Shown here one piece after another: positions 23,501 through 33,226 of a DNA stretch of 64,000 nucleotides (the stretch's first letter is position 1; every line of letters starts with the position of its first letter). The position numbers and the translations under genes are program-made. Source of the DNA: Hordeum vulgare subsp. vulgare (taxonomy: Eukaryota; Streptophyta; Magnoliopsida; Poales; Poaceae); assembly GCF_904849725.1 (NCBI RefSeq), contig NC_058519.1, forward strand, positions 578,640,676 through 578,704,675, in the 5' to 3' direction. The notes beneath the pieces are model-generated. The model made no database searches, had not been told where the DNA came from, and saw nothing but the letters and a program-made list of their open reading frames with translations.

Positions 23501-24557
23501 GTTTATACAAGTGGTTGGAGAATCTTGTATTTACAAGAAAGTGAGTGGGAGCTTTGTGGCGTTTCTAATATTATATGTCGATGACATATTGCTGATTGGA
23601 AACGACGTAGAGTTTTTGGAGAGCATAAAGGATTATTTGAATAAAAGTTTCTCTATGAAGGACCTAGGAGAAGCTGCTTACATTCTAGGCATTAAGATCT
23701 ACAGGGATAGATCAAAACGCCTGATAGGACTTTCACAAAGCACATACCTTGATAAAGTTTTGAAGAGGTTCAAAATGGAACAGTCCAAGAAAGGGTTCTT
23801 TCCAGTTTTACAAGGTACGAGATTGAGTAAGACTCAGTGCCCAGCAACTGATGAATATAGAGAGCATATGCGCTCCGTCCCCTATGCTTCAGCCATAGGT
23901 TCTATCATGTATGCAATGGTGTGCACTAGACCGGATGTTAGCCTGGCCATAAGTATGGCAGGTAGGTTCGAGAGTAATCCAGGAGTGGATCACTGGACAG
24001 CAGTCAAGAATATCCTGAAGTACCTGAAAAGGACTAAGGAGATGTTTCTCGTGTATGGAGGTGACGAAGAGCTCGCCGTAAAAGGTTACATCGATGCAAG
24101 CTTTGACACAGATCCGGACGACTCTAAATCGCAAACCGGATACGTATTTATTCTTAATGGGGGTGCGGTAAGCTGGTACAGTTCCAAGAAGAGCGTCGTA
24201 GCAGATTCTACATGTGAAGCGGAGTACATGGCTGCCTCGGAGGCAGCTAAGGAGGGTGTATGGATGAAGCAATTCATGACGGATCTTGGAGTGGTGCCAA
24301 GCGCACTGAATCCAATAACCTTGTTCTGTGACAACACGGGTGCCATTGCCTTAGCAAAGGAACCACGGTTTCACAAGAAGTCCAGACACATCAAACGACG
24401 CTTCAACCTCATCCGCGACTACGTCGAAGGGGAGGACGTAAATATATGCAAGGTGCACACGGATCTGAATGTAGCAGACCCGCTGACTAAACCTCTTCCA
24501 CGGCCAAAGCATGATCAACACCAGAACTGTATGGGTGTTAGATTTATTACAATGTAA
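20577..24557 (+). pseudogene. Copia gag-pol polyprotein of D (two stops, protease Asp lost)
   Basis: One frame of 1327 codons starts at the ATG behind the leader and is broken only by TAA at 22305-22307 and TAG at 22329-22331, both inside integrase. Domains in order: gag (about residues 1-240); CCHC zinc knuckle, Cys252 to Cys265; protease; GAG-pre-integrase zinc region with LWHCRLGH and CKPCLMGK; integrase core with Asp in HTDVCGP, Asp in RSDRGGEY and Glu in GVSEHRN; reverse transcriptase with YVDD at 23574-23585; and RNase H with an Asp-containing YIDASF start and the terminal ADPLTKPL motif. The protease motif, normally LDTGS, reads FVTGS, so the catalytic Asp at residue 302 is Val (codon 21480-21482). 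That alone should stop polyprotein cleavage. The rest of the frame is strikingly intact, so the damage is recent. Confidence 0.93.
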
Positions 24558-24609
24558 TTCGCATGATGATGTGAGGGCTAGATTATTGACTCTAGTGCAA
24601 GTGGGAGAC

Positions 24610-26428
24610 TGTGGGAATTATGCCCTAGAGGAAATAATAAATATAGTTATTATTATAATTCCTGTATCAAGATAATCATTTATTATCCATGCTATAATTG
24701 TATTGAATGAAGACTCATTTACATGTGTGGATACATAGACAAAACACTATCCCTAGCAAGCCTCTAGTTGGCTAGCCAGTTGATCAAAGATAGTCAGTGT
24801 CTTCTGATTATGAACAAGGTGTTGTTGCTTGATAACTGGATCACGTCATTAGGAGAATCACGTGATGGACTAGACCCAAACTAATAGACGTAGCATGTTG
24901 ATCGTGTCATTTTGTTGCTACTGTTTTCTGCGTGTCAAGTATTTGTTCCTATGACCATGAGATCATATAACTCACTGACACCGGAGGAATACTTTGTGTG
25001 TATCAAACGTCGCAACGTAACTGGGTGACTATAAAGATGCTCTACAGGTATCTCCGAAGGTGTTAGTTGAGTTAGTATGGATCAAGACTGGGATTTGTCA
25101 CTCCGTGTGACGGAGAGGTATCTCGGGGCCCACTCGGTAATACAACATCACACACAAGCCTTGCAAGCAATGTAACTTAGTGTAAGTTGCGGAATCTTGT
25201 ATTACGGAACGAGTAAAGAGACTTGCCGGTAAACGAGATTGAAATAGGTATGCGGATACCGACGATCGAATCTCGGGCAAGTAACATACCGAAGGACAAA
25301 GGGAATGACATACGGGATTATATGAATCCTTGGCACTGAGGTTCAAATGATAAGATCTTCATAGAATATGTAGGATCCAATATGGGCATCCACGTCCCGC
25401 TATTGGATATTGACCGAGAAGTCACTCGGGTCATGTCTACATAGTTCGCGAACCTGCAGGGTGTGCACACTTAAGGTTCGACGTTGTTTTATGCGTATTT
25501 GAGTTATATGGTTGGTTACCGAATGTTGTTCGGAGTCCCGGATGAGATCACAGACGTCACGAGGGTTTCCGGAATGGTCCGGAAATGAAGATTGATATAT
25601 AGGATGACCTCATTTGATTACCGGAAGGTTTTCGGAGTTACCGGGAATGTACCGGGAATGACGAATGGGTTCTGGGAGTTCACCGGGGGGGCAACCCATC
25701 CCGGAGAAGCCCATAGGCCATGAGGGTGGCGCACCAGCCCTTAGTGGGCTGGTGGGACAGCCCAAAGGGGCCCTATGCGCCTAAGAAAGAAAAATTAAAG
25801 AGAAAGAAAAAAAAGAGGAGGTGGGAAGGGAAGGAAGGACTCCCACCCACCAAACCAAGTCCAACTCGGTTTGGGGGGGGGAGACCTTCCCCCTTGGCTC
25901 GGCCGACCCCCTTGGGGCTCCTTGAGCCCCACGGCAAGGTCCCCTCCCTCCCACCTATATATACGGAGGTTTTAGGGCTGATTTGAGACGACTTTTCCAC
26001 GACAGCCCGACCACATACCTCCACGGTTTTTCGTCTAGATCGCGTTTCTGCGGAGCTCGGGCGGAGCCCTGCTAAGACGAGATCATCACCAACCTCCGGA
26101 GCACCGTCACGCTGCCGAAGAACTCTTCTACCTCTCCGTTTCTCTTGCTGGATCAAGAAGGCCGAGATCATCGTCGAGCTGTACATGTGCTGAACGTGGA
26201 GGTGCCGTCCGTTCGGTACTAGATCGTGGGACTGATCACGGGATTGTTCGCGGGGCGGATCGAGGGACGTGAGGACGTTCCACTACATCAACCGTGTTCA
26301 CTAACGCTTCTGCTGTACGGTCTACAAGGGTACATGGATCACTCATCCCCTCTCGTAGATGGACATCACCATGATAGGTCTTCGTGCGCGTAGGAAATTT
26401 TTTGTTTCCCATGCGACGTTCCCCAACA
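24610..26428 (+). repeat. 3' LTR of Copia D
   Basis: Follows the polypurine tract GCAAGTGGGAGAC. It begins TGTGGGAATTATGCC, where the 5' LTR has TGTTGG, and ends CCCCAACA. The TATA box CTATATATA is at 25955-25963. Roughly six differences from the 5' LTR are visible in the first 200 bases. Confidence 0.9.
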
Positions 26429-26433
26429 CAAGG

Positions 26434-26987
26434 GTGGAACCCCGAAGAAACTAGGTGATCCCGGTGTGCCCACTATACCTTGCTCCATTAAAGGCAACTA
26501 CGTTAGAACTGCGTTATGCGATCTTGGAGCCGGTGTTAGTGTTATGCCTCTCTCTCTTTATCGTAGACTTGAACTGGATGAGTTGACACCCACTGAAATC
26601 TCTCTGCAAATGGCCAACAAATCGACTGCTTTCCCTACTGGTATTTGCGAGCATGTGCCTGTTGTGGTTGCTAACACCACTATCTTAACAGACTTTGTTA
26701 TCTTGGATATTCCCGAGGACGATGCCATGGCTGTCATCCTCGGAAGACCCTTTTTGAACACTTCAGGGGCTGTTATAGATTGCAACAAAGGCAATGTCAC
26801 TTTCCATGTCAACGGTAATGAGCATACGGTGCACTTTCCGAAGAAACAATATCGATTACATTGCATCAATGCTATCGAAAAAACTTCATCGATTCTTATT
26901 GGGAGCTTTGAATGCCCTATTCCTCGTGTGAAGATGAAGTATGACTTGCTTGTTGGGGAGATACACATCCCCATTGAGGTGACCTAG
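26434..26987 (+). pseudogene. Gag-protease polyprotein of C, second part (aspartic protease)
   Basis: This is the in-frame continuation of the gag ORF after Copia D: the split codon of the FKGGTPKK stretch is restored across the TSD. The retroviral-type aspartic protease has the active-site motif DLGAGVS (Asp codon 26520-26522; the usual form is D-T/S-G-A/S) and the flap/hydrophobic motif AVILGRPFLN further on. It ends at a TAG at 26985-26987 with no reverse transcriptase afterwards. The same end is seen in copy E, so the ORF stop is ancestral to both and not damage. The gene is disabled here by its separation from gag. Confidence 0.88.
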
Positions 26988-27787
26988 TGACTATTCAAAA
27001 ATTCTCCGTCTTCTTTTGCGATTCGAAAAGGTTTTGTCGAGAGGGTTTGATCAACCCCTTTGACGGATTTCTTTCGATGACCATGAGATGGATGAATCAA
27101 GGAGTCACAAACCTCTGTTCCAAGATTTCACTTTAGGTTGCTTAGAAGAAAAATGATAGATTTAGTTTGGTTTTCCCTGTTTCCTGTCTTAGCATCCGGT
27201 GGAAAAGTACCCCAAAAATCAAAGTTCTCCGAATGCTGTGAAAATCAAGTATGATTTTTTCTGGATTTTTTTGAAAAAATCTGGGACAAAGAGTTTGTCT
27301 AGGGGCCACACCAGTGGGCCACAAGCCCTAGGTGCGCGGGCACCCCCTAGCCGCGCCACCCAGGCTTGTGGGGCCCACAGGCACCCCTCCACTCATTCTT
27401 GCTCTCATCCGATTCTCCTACCTCCAGAAAAAATCGTTTCACAGCTCAAACCCGTGTTCTTGCTCCTCTTGCTGGGATTTTCGATCTCTTTGCTCAAATC
27501 ACCGTTCTCCGAACTGTTTTGGGGAAATTACTCCTTGGTAAGTGACTCCTCCATTGGTCCAATTAGTTTTTCCTCTAGTGCCTTATACTCCACGTATTTT
27601 TGCTGCCTTGGTGACCATGTTCTTGAGCTTTGCATGCTAATTCTAGCTGGTCCCAAGTAGTTTTGATGCATAATATGGCCTCTAAGCACTTATGGGAGTA
27701 GTTGCTATGAGTTTTGTTGAGCCTTATTCACTTTTCCTTAGAATCACTAAAAATTTCAGAAATTTTGAGAGATAGAAAAGGGAAAAG
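26988..27787 (+). promoter_or_regulatory. Spacer before the 3' ORF of C: LTR-like leader with inverted repeat and possible intron
   Basis: In place of pol there are 800 non-coding bases. The part from about 27190 resembles the element's own LTR promoter region, with the order 'tctccgaatg...gtgaaaatc', an inverted repeat GTGGGCCACAAGCCC (27314-27328) against GGCTTGTGGGGCCCAC (27363-27378), then a C/T-rich leader. A splice donor GTAAGT (27538-27543) and acceptors ending at 27741 and 27759 precede the ATG at 27788. Copy E conserves the donor and both acceptors. I infer a separate promoter and leader for the 3' ORF; no transcript evidence is available. Confidence 0.5.
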
Positions 27788-28858
27788 ATGAGGAGGTTCT
27801 TAAGAGGCTCGTCAAGTTGTGACCCCAAGGATGATGGGAGTGAGAAGAAGCCCAAGTATTTGGTCTCTCGAGTCACAGAAGTTCGAGCGTGCGAGTGGCC
27901 AAGCGATGTGTTCTTACGCGCCGCCGGACTTTACGAGGATTTTTATCACTTGGTGGAGAACGCAGGCCTTACCGCCTTCGTTGAAGATAAGTGTCCGCAA
28001 TACCTCCTCCTCACTAATATCTTCGTACAAAGCTTTCACTTCTATCCGAGGAAGAATCCTCCTATGGTTGAGTTTAAACTTTATGATATCCCCCAGAGCA
28101 TGTCACTCCAGGATTTTTGCAATGTTTGCAAATTGCCTTACGTTGGGGATATTCATGAACCTCATCCACGAGACCTGGAAGCTTTCGTCGGTACAATTGT
28201 TGTAGGAGAGGAGAGATGAGTGTCTTGCGCTAGAGCTGCTACCATACATTTTCCCGTGCTTCGGTACTTCTCACTATTCGTGGGAAAATGTTTGATTGGC
28301 CGTGGGAAAGCTGGGTCACTTAGTTCCCCAGACCTTGCGGTTTTGCACGAAGCCCTTTATAACGATAAAACTTATAGTTTGGGCGCTATAGTAGCTCAAC
28401 GATTGAACCTTAACCGTTCTAATGGTGTTGTCTATGGAGGTATCTATGCTACTCGTCTTTCCAGACACTTTGAGATACCTATTAGACTGGACGAGGAAGA
28501 AGAGATTCTTCTTCCCGAGAGATATCTAGATTACGATAGCACGGTTCGCCATGACTTTCTTGATAGAGATATAAATAGAAGGATGATTTGTAACCGGGTG
28601 TTTAGTCAGGGTACTCGTGAGACTATTACTTTGCCTACTCCTTCTTTGTTCAATCTTCATGCAGGCATGTACACTATTATGCCCTCGGACATCTACGCAT
28701 ATTGGGGCTTGGCCCAACCACATGTGCCCGTGCCCGAGCCGCCAGTCGAGTACCAGACGCCAGTTTATCAGTGGGAGCCAGAGGATCTCACACAGCAGTG
28801 GCATCCTCAGTCCACTCCGGAGTACCCAGGAGCTGGTTATTTCCCTCCTTGGGAGTAG
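27788..28858 (+). pseudogene. Extra 3' ORF of C, 357 codons (one stop)
   Basis: The ATG at 27788 opens a frame to TAG at 28856-28858 with one in-frame TGA at 28217-28219. Copy E has an ORF of exactly the same length (50515-49445) that reads Gly at this position but has stops elsewhere, so the ancestral ORF was whole. The N-terminus is basic (MRRFLRG). The middle has FHFYPRKNPP, FKLYDIP and SLQDFCNVCKLP motifs, and the C-terminus is rich in Pro, Gln and Tyr. I see no signal peptide or membrane segment, so an envelope protein is unlikely. It resembles, from memory only, plant retrotransposon ORFs such as the ATHILA ORF-1 group. Function unknown. It sits where Athila elements carry their extra ORF. 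Confidence 0.75.
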
Positions 28859-30797
28859 ACCAAGTTAGGCCAAAAGCCTAAGCTTGGGGGAGTACGTGTT
28901 CTCACCGACTTTACATTCTTGCTTATGCTTTCACTTTGTTAGCCGGTGTTCACACTTTGCCACTGTATCATCCATGCTAGTTTATTTTCTTTTTCTCGTT
29001 TTCTTTTCGTGTGTCTGTCTAGTTGAGAAAAACCAAAAAGATTTTTATTTTTCTTCTTTTGCTTGTTGGGAGCTTTCCCTGTATATAGTTTTCTTCGGGT
29101 CAAGGTAGAAGATATTGGTTACAATGTTTAGTGGCTCTTGCATGCATGCCCGTTTAGCTTTCAAAGAGCCATATTACTTTATCTTCTCCTTTGTGTTTGC
29201 CTGCAGATTCCAGCGTAGTCCAATGCACGAGCACTCTTATTATTGTTCACATCGTTCAGTCGTGCAACTGAAAGGCAATAATGACGATATATGATGAAGT
29301 CCTAGAAAAGCTGGTATGATCTCGATCTATTTTGTTTTTGTAAATATGACTAGCTCACTGTTCCTAGTTCAGCTTTGTTGTGAGAGAAACATGTTTGCAA
29401 TGACAACTTATAGATCATAGTTGCTTATGCCATGCTTATTTAGCTAGGAGCTTATAATGGTTTGTCTTGGTTCCCAACATGAATGTTGAGATGACTATGA
29501 TGTAGTATGATAGGATGGTATCCTCCTTTGAATGTTTCAAGTGGCTTGACTTGGCGCATGTTCACGCATGTAGTTGAAACAAAATCAACATAGCCTCTAT
29601 GATGTTCATGTTCATGGTGATTTATGTCCTACTCATGCTTGCACTCAATGTTAGTTAATCTCAATGCCTTTTGATGACTGTTGTCGCTCTCTACTTGGTC
29701 GCTTCCCAGTCTTTTGCTAGCCTTCACTTGTACTAAGTGGGAATACTGCTTGTGCATCCACCTCCCATAAACCCAAAGTTGTGCCATATGAGGCCACCAT
29801 ACTTACCTATGTGCGGTATCTACCTGCCGTTCCAACTAAATTTGCACGTGCCACTCTCTAAATCTTCAAGAAATAATCTGCTTTGCATGCCCGAACCACT
29901 CATGTGGTGACAGGGGCTATTGGTATCTTCCATGCTAGGCGTTTTATCCTCGATATGTGTTTATTCACTATCATTCACGAGAAAGGTGCCGGTAATTGGA
30001 ATTCCCAGTTCCATGCTCAAATCGAAAAGATAATTACAAACAAAACACCCCCAGGATTGATGTTGGTATGGATGGTACCCGAGGATTTGGCTAGCCGTGG
30101 AGTGTGATTGATTGGTGGTGGGGGAGTCAAAAATTTACCTTTCGTTTTGGGAACCGCCTATAGCATGTGTAGCGTGGAAGATGGTGAGAACTCTTAGTCA
30201 TTGCATTGACAATGAAAGCATGCCACCCAAAATTATTATCTCTGTTTTCAAAGCTTGAGCTCTGGCACCTCTGCAAATCAATGCTTCCCTCTGTGAAGGG
30301 CCTGTCTATTTATGTTCCTGTTGAGTCATCCTCCTCTTACAAAAGCACCAATTAGAGAGCACCTCTATCATTTCTATGCTTTGCTTTTAACTGTGTTGAG
30401 TATGACTTTGACTGGATCTTCATTGCCATGAATTACAATGTTTAGTCAGCCCTTGGTATTTTAAGGTGCTCTGCATTTATATTTTGTGGTCTCAGAAAGA
30501 GCTAGCGAGATACCATCTATTAGTACTGCTTCATGTTGTTTTGATGGAAGTGTTGACATTTGTGGCTTATTATTATTTGCTCGCTAGTTGATTATGCCAT
30601 TGATATGAGTTTACCGTGAGACCTAGATGTCATTTGCTTATGTGGTTTGCTTGTGATGTTGCTGAAATTCTGGTTATGAGTTAGACATAGTTGTAACAAC
30701 AAGATCAAACAAAGTTCGTCAAAGTTTTTCTTTTCTCTCTCTCTCAGTTTGTCAACTGAGTTGCTTGAGGACAAGCAAGGCTTTTAGCTTGGGGAGT
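28859..30797 (+). other. 3' untranslated region of C with internal and terminal polypurine tracts
   Basis: Non-coding. AAGCTTGGGGGAG stands at 28880-28892, directly after the 3' ORF, and the terminal polypurine tract TTTAGCTTGGGGAG stands at 30783-30796 against the LTR. The same block, in reverse, makes up 37233-37967 plus 48216-49444 of copy E with about the same total length. Confidence 0.75.
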
Positions 30798-32375
30798 TGA
30801 TACGTCTCCGTCGTATCTATATTTCCGAACTCTTTTTCCCTTGTTTTGGACTCTAATTTGCATGATTTGAATGGAACTAACCCGGACTAACGCTGTTTTC
30901 AGCAGAATTGCCATGGTGTTGTTTTTGTGCAGAAATAAAAGTTCTCGGAATGTCCTAAAAATTTATGGAGATTTTTTCAGGAATAAAAGGAAAATACATG
31001 CGCAAATATCCACCGAAGGGGGCGTGCCAGTGGGCCACAAGTCCACAGGCTGCAGCCACCCCCTAGGCCGCGCCGTGCAGGCTTGTAGGGCCCACGTGGC
31101 ACCACTACCCCAAACTCAGCTCTATATCTTCCGTTTCGCCTGAAAAAAAAAGAGAAGGTTTCATCGTGTTTTGCGATACGGAGGCGCCGCCACATCCCGT
31201 TCTTCATCTGGAGGACAGACCCGGAGTTCGTTTCGGGCTCCGGAGGGGGGAAATCGTCGCCATCGTCATCATCAACCTTTCTCCATCGACAATTCCGTGA
31301 TGTTCTTCATCGTTCGTGAGTAATCTCATCGTAGGCTTGCTGGACGGTGATGAGTTGGATGAGATCTATCATGTAATCGAGTTAGTTCTTGACGAGGATT
31401 AATCCCTAGTATCCACTATGTTCTAGATTGATGTTTCTACTACTTGGCTATGCTTAATGCTTGTCACTAGGGCCCGACTGCCATGATTTCAGATTTGAAC
31501 CTATTATGTTGTCGCCAATATATGTGTGTTTTAGATCCTAACTTGCAAGTTGTAGTCACCTACTATGCGTAATGACCCGGCAACCCCGGAGTGACAATAG
31601 CCGGAACCACTCCCGGAGATGACCATAGTATGAGGAGTTCATGCATTCACCGCGTGTTAATGCGTTGGTCCGGTTCTTTATTAAAAGGAGAACCTTAATA
31701 TCCCATAGTTTCCATTAGGACCCCGCTGCTACGGGAGGGATGGACAATAGATGTCATGCAAGTTCTTTTCCCTAAGCACGTATGACTACATAAGGAATAC
31801 ATGCCTACATTGGATTGACGAACGGGAGCTAGTTACATATCTCTCCGTGTTATAGATGTTACATGATGAATCACATCCGTCATACTCATCCATCACCATT
31901 CCACTGCCTACGAGTCTTTTACTACTGGTCCTCACTACCTTACTTTGTCTAGGCTTGTCCCTTGCTACAAAAGGGATTGGGCCACTTTGCTGCTGCTGTT
32001 ACTTGTTACTTTGCTGCTGCTGCTACTGCTGTTCCTTGCTACTTTGCTGCTACTTGTTGCAAGACTTTTCTGGAGCCGTAGCCGGAGAAGCATTCTTCTT
32101 AAGAATAACCCCCCGTCAACGTGCTGGCGCCATTGATACAACAGTTAGGAATAGTCTGCCGTCAACAGATCGTTTCTGGCACCGTTGCTATCATACTACT
32201 TTGCTACTGATACTTTGCTTGCATACACTAATCATTCAGGTGTGGTTGAATCTGACACATTCAGCTGCTAATACTTGAGAATATTCTTTCGCTTCCCGTC
32301 GTGCGAACCAACAAATTTGGGTTGAATACTCTACCCTCAAAAACTGCTGCGATCCCATACGCTTGTGGGACATCA
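30798..32375 (+). repeat. 3' LTR of element C
   Basis: 1578 bp, from TGATACGTCTCCGTCG to GGGACATCA. It has the same landmarks as the 5' LTR: inverted repeat (about 31030-31095), CTG-rich tract (about 31990-32050) and primer-site-like sequences TGGCGCCATTGATA (32125-32138) and TGGCACCGTTGCTA (32177-32190). Confidence 0.88.
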
Positions 32376-32380
32376 TCCGT

Positions 32381-32682
32381 CTCCTCTTCACATATGTCTC
32401 CACCTATCAACAATGTTTCAGTCAATTCTTGCTGTTATGCATGCACATACTTCTCCCTCCTAATTAATTTTGCATGCAACCCAAGAGAAAAGAAGTCGCG
32501 TGCAACCAATAAAAAGGAGCTGCGAGCACACGGTACGACCAAGAGTAATTCTTGTGGTGGGAGAGATAGAGATCAAGCTATTGTGATTAATTATCCTAAT
32601 TAATTCTAGCAGACCTTATTCCCGTGGTGTTTCAGAACAAATAGAAATTGCTAGTGAGCCCTATACACCGGACCAGAGGGAG
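32381..32682 (+). mobile_element. Stowaway-like MITE 1, right part
   Basis: Continues MITE 1 after the insertion of C and ends in CACCGGACCAGAGGGAG, the inverse of its left end, followed by TA (32683-32684). With C removed the MITE is about 379 bp. No ORF. Confidence 0.75.
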
Positions 32683-32832
32683 TATATGGAAGGAAGAGAG
32701 GAAGTAGTCATTCCTTTGATTAAAATGGCGATGGTGGGCGTGACGGTAAAAGTCAAGGCTGAGGAGGATGAGAAGGTTGGCATAATGTGAAATGGAGCGG
32801 TAGTGGTGAGAGGTGACACCTAATATCTGGTA
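32683..32832. other. Short unassigned spacer between two MITEs
   Basis: About 150 bases with no recognisable feature. It may be older host DNA. Confidence 0.4.
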
Positions 32833-33134
32833 CTCCCTCTGTCTCGGTTTATAAGTCATCGTAGGTTGTACACCGCGACCAAGACGGAGAGGAAAACGAG
32901 AGAAGTTAATGTTAATTTGCTAATTAATTCCATTGCATGCAATGAATTGACGAGTGAATGTCGTGCTAGTTAGTCTCAAGTCATTAAAAACATACACGCC
33001 CCACGTCGTTTATTGATTGATTCGTTTGTTCATGTCAAAAAACAAGAAACGAGGTGGAAGTTAATGCACCACACCTAAGTATTTTGGGATTATTTGGTTT
33101 TCGTATGATGACTTATAAACCGAGACGGAGGGAG
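32833..33134 (+). mobile_element. Stowaway MITE 2, intact, 302 bp
   Basis: The terminal inverted repeats CTCCCTCTGTCTCGGTTTAT and their inverse (ending 33134) agree over about 25 bases with one mismatch. The element is flanked by TA on both sides (32831-32832 and 33135-33136), the target site of Tc1/Mariner elements. There is no coding capacity, so it would depend on a Mariner transposase made elsewhere. Confidence 0.92.
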
Positions 33135-33226
33135 TATTCACAATACTAACTAGGAAGACCATGGCTAGGTCGGTCGATCGGTTGCGATGCATTAAAACTA
33201 ACGAGCTCACTTATTGTGGTAGTAAG

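Larger units (their letters stand above)
17491..26428 (+). mobile_element. Copia element D (Angela/BARE/WIS group), full length, nested in C
   Basis: This element of 8938 bp has a perfect TSD, caagg, at 17486-17490 and 26429-26433. It inserted into the gag-protease ORF of C between the gag and protease parts. LTRs are 1828 and 1819 bp with a few percent divergence by eye. Order: LTR, degenerate tRNA-Met-type primer site, 1.25-kb leader, one gag-pol ORF, polypurine tract (GTGGGAGAC), LTR. The internal order protease-integrase-reverse transcriptase-RNase H defines Copia. Confidence 0.93.
13599..32375 (+). mobile_element. Gypsy element C (Athila-type, Sabrina-like), full length with nested Copia D
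   Basis: The element runs from TGATACGTCTCCGTCG to GGGACATCA and is flanked by tctgt (13594-13598) and tccgt (32376-32380), a 5-bp TSD with one mismatch. It contains LTRs of 1587 and 1578 bp, a tRNA-Asp primer site, gag-protease, a long spacer, a 357-codon 3' ORF, a 1.9-kb 3' untranslated region and a polypurine tract. Removing D leaves about 9.8 kb. Reverse transcriptase, RNase H and integrase are absent, as in copy E, so the family is non-autonomous. The tRNA-Asp primer and extra 3' ORF suggest the Athila lineage; the family name is tentative. Confidence 0.9.
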
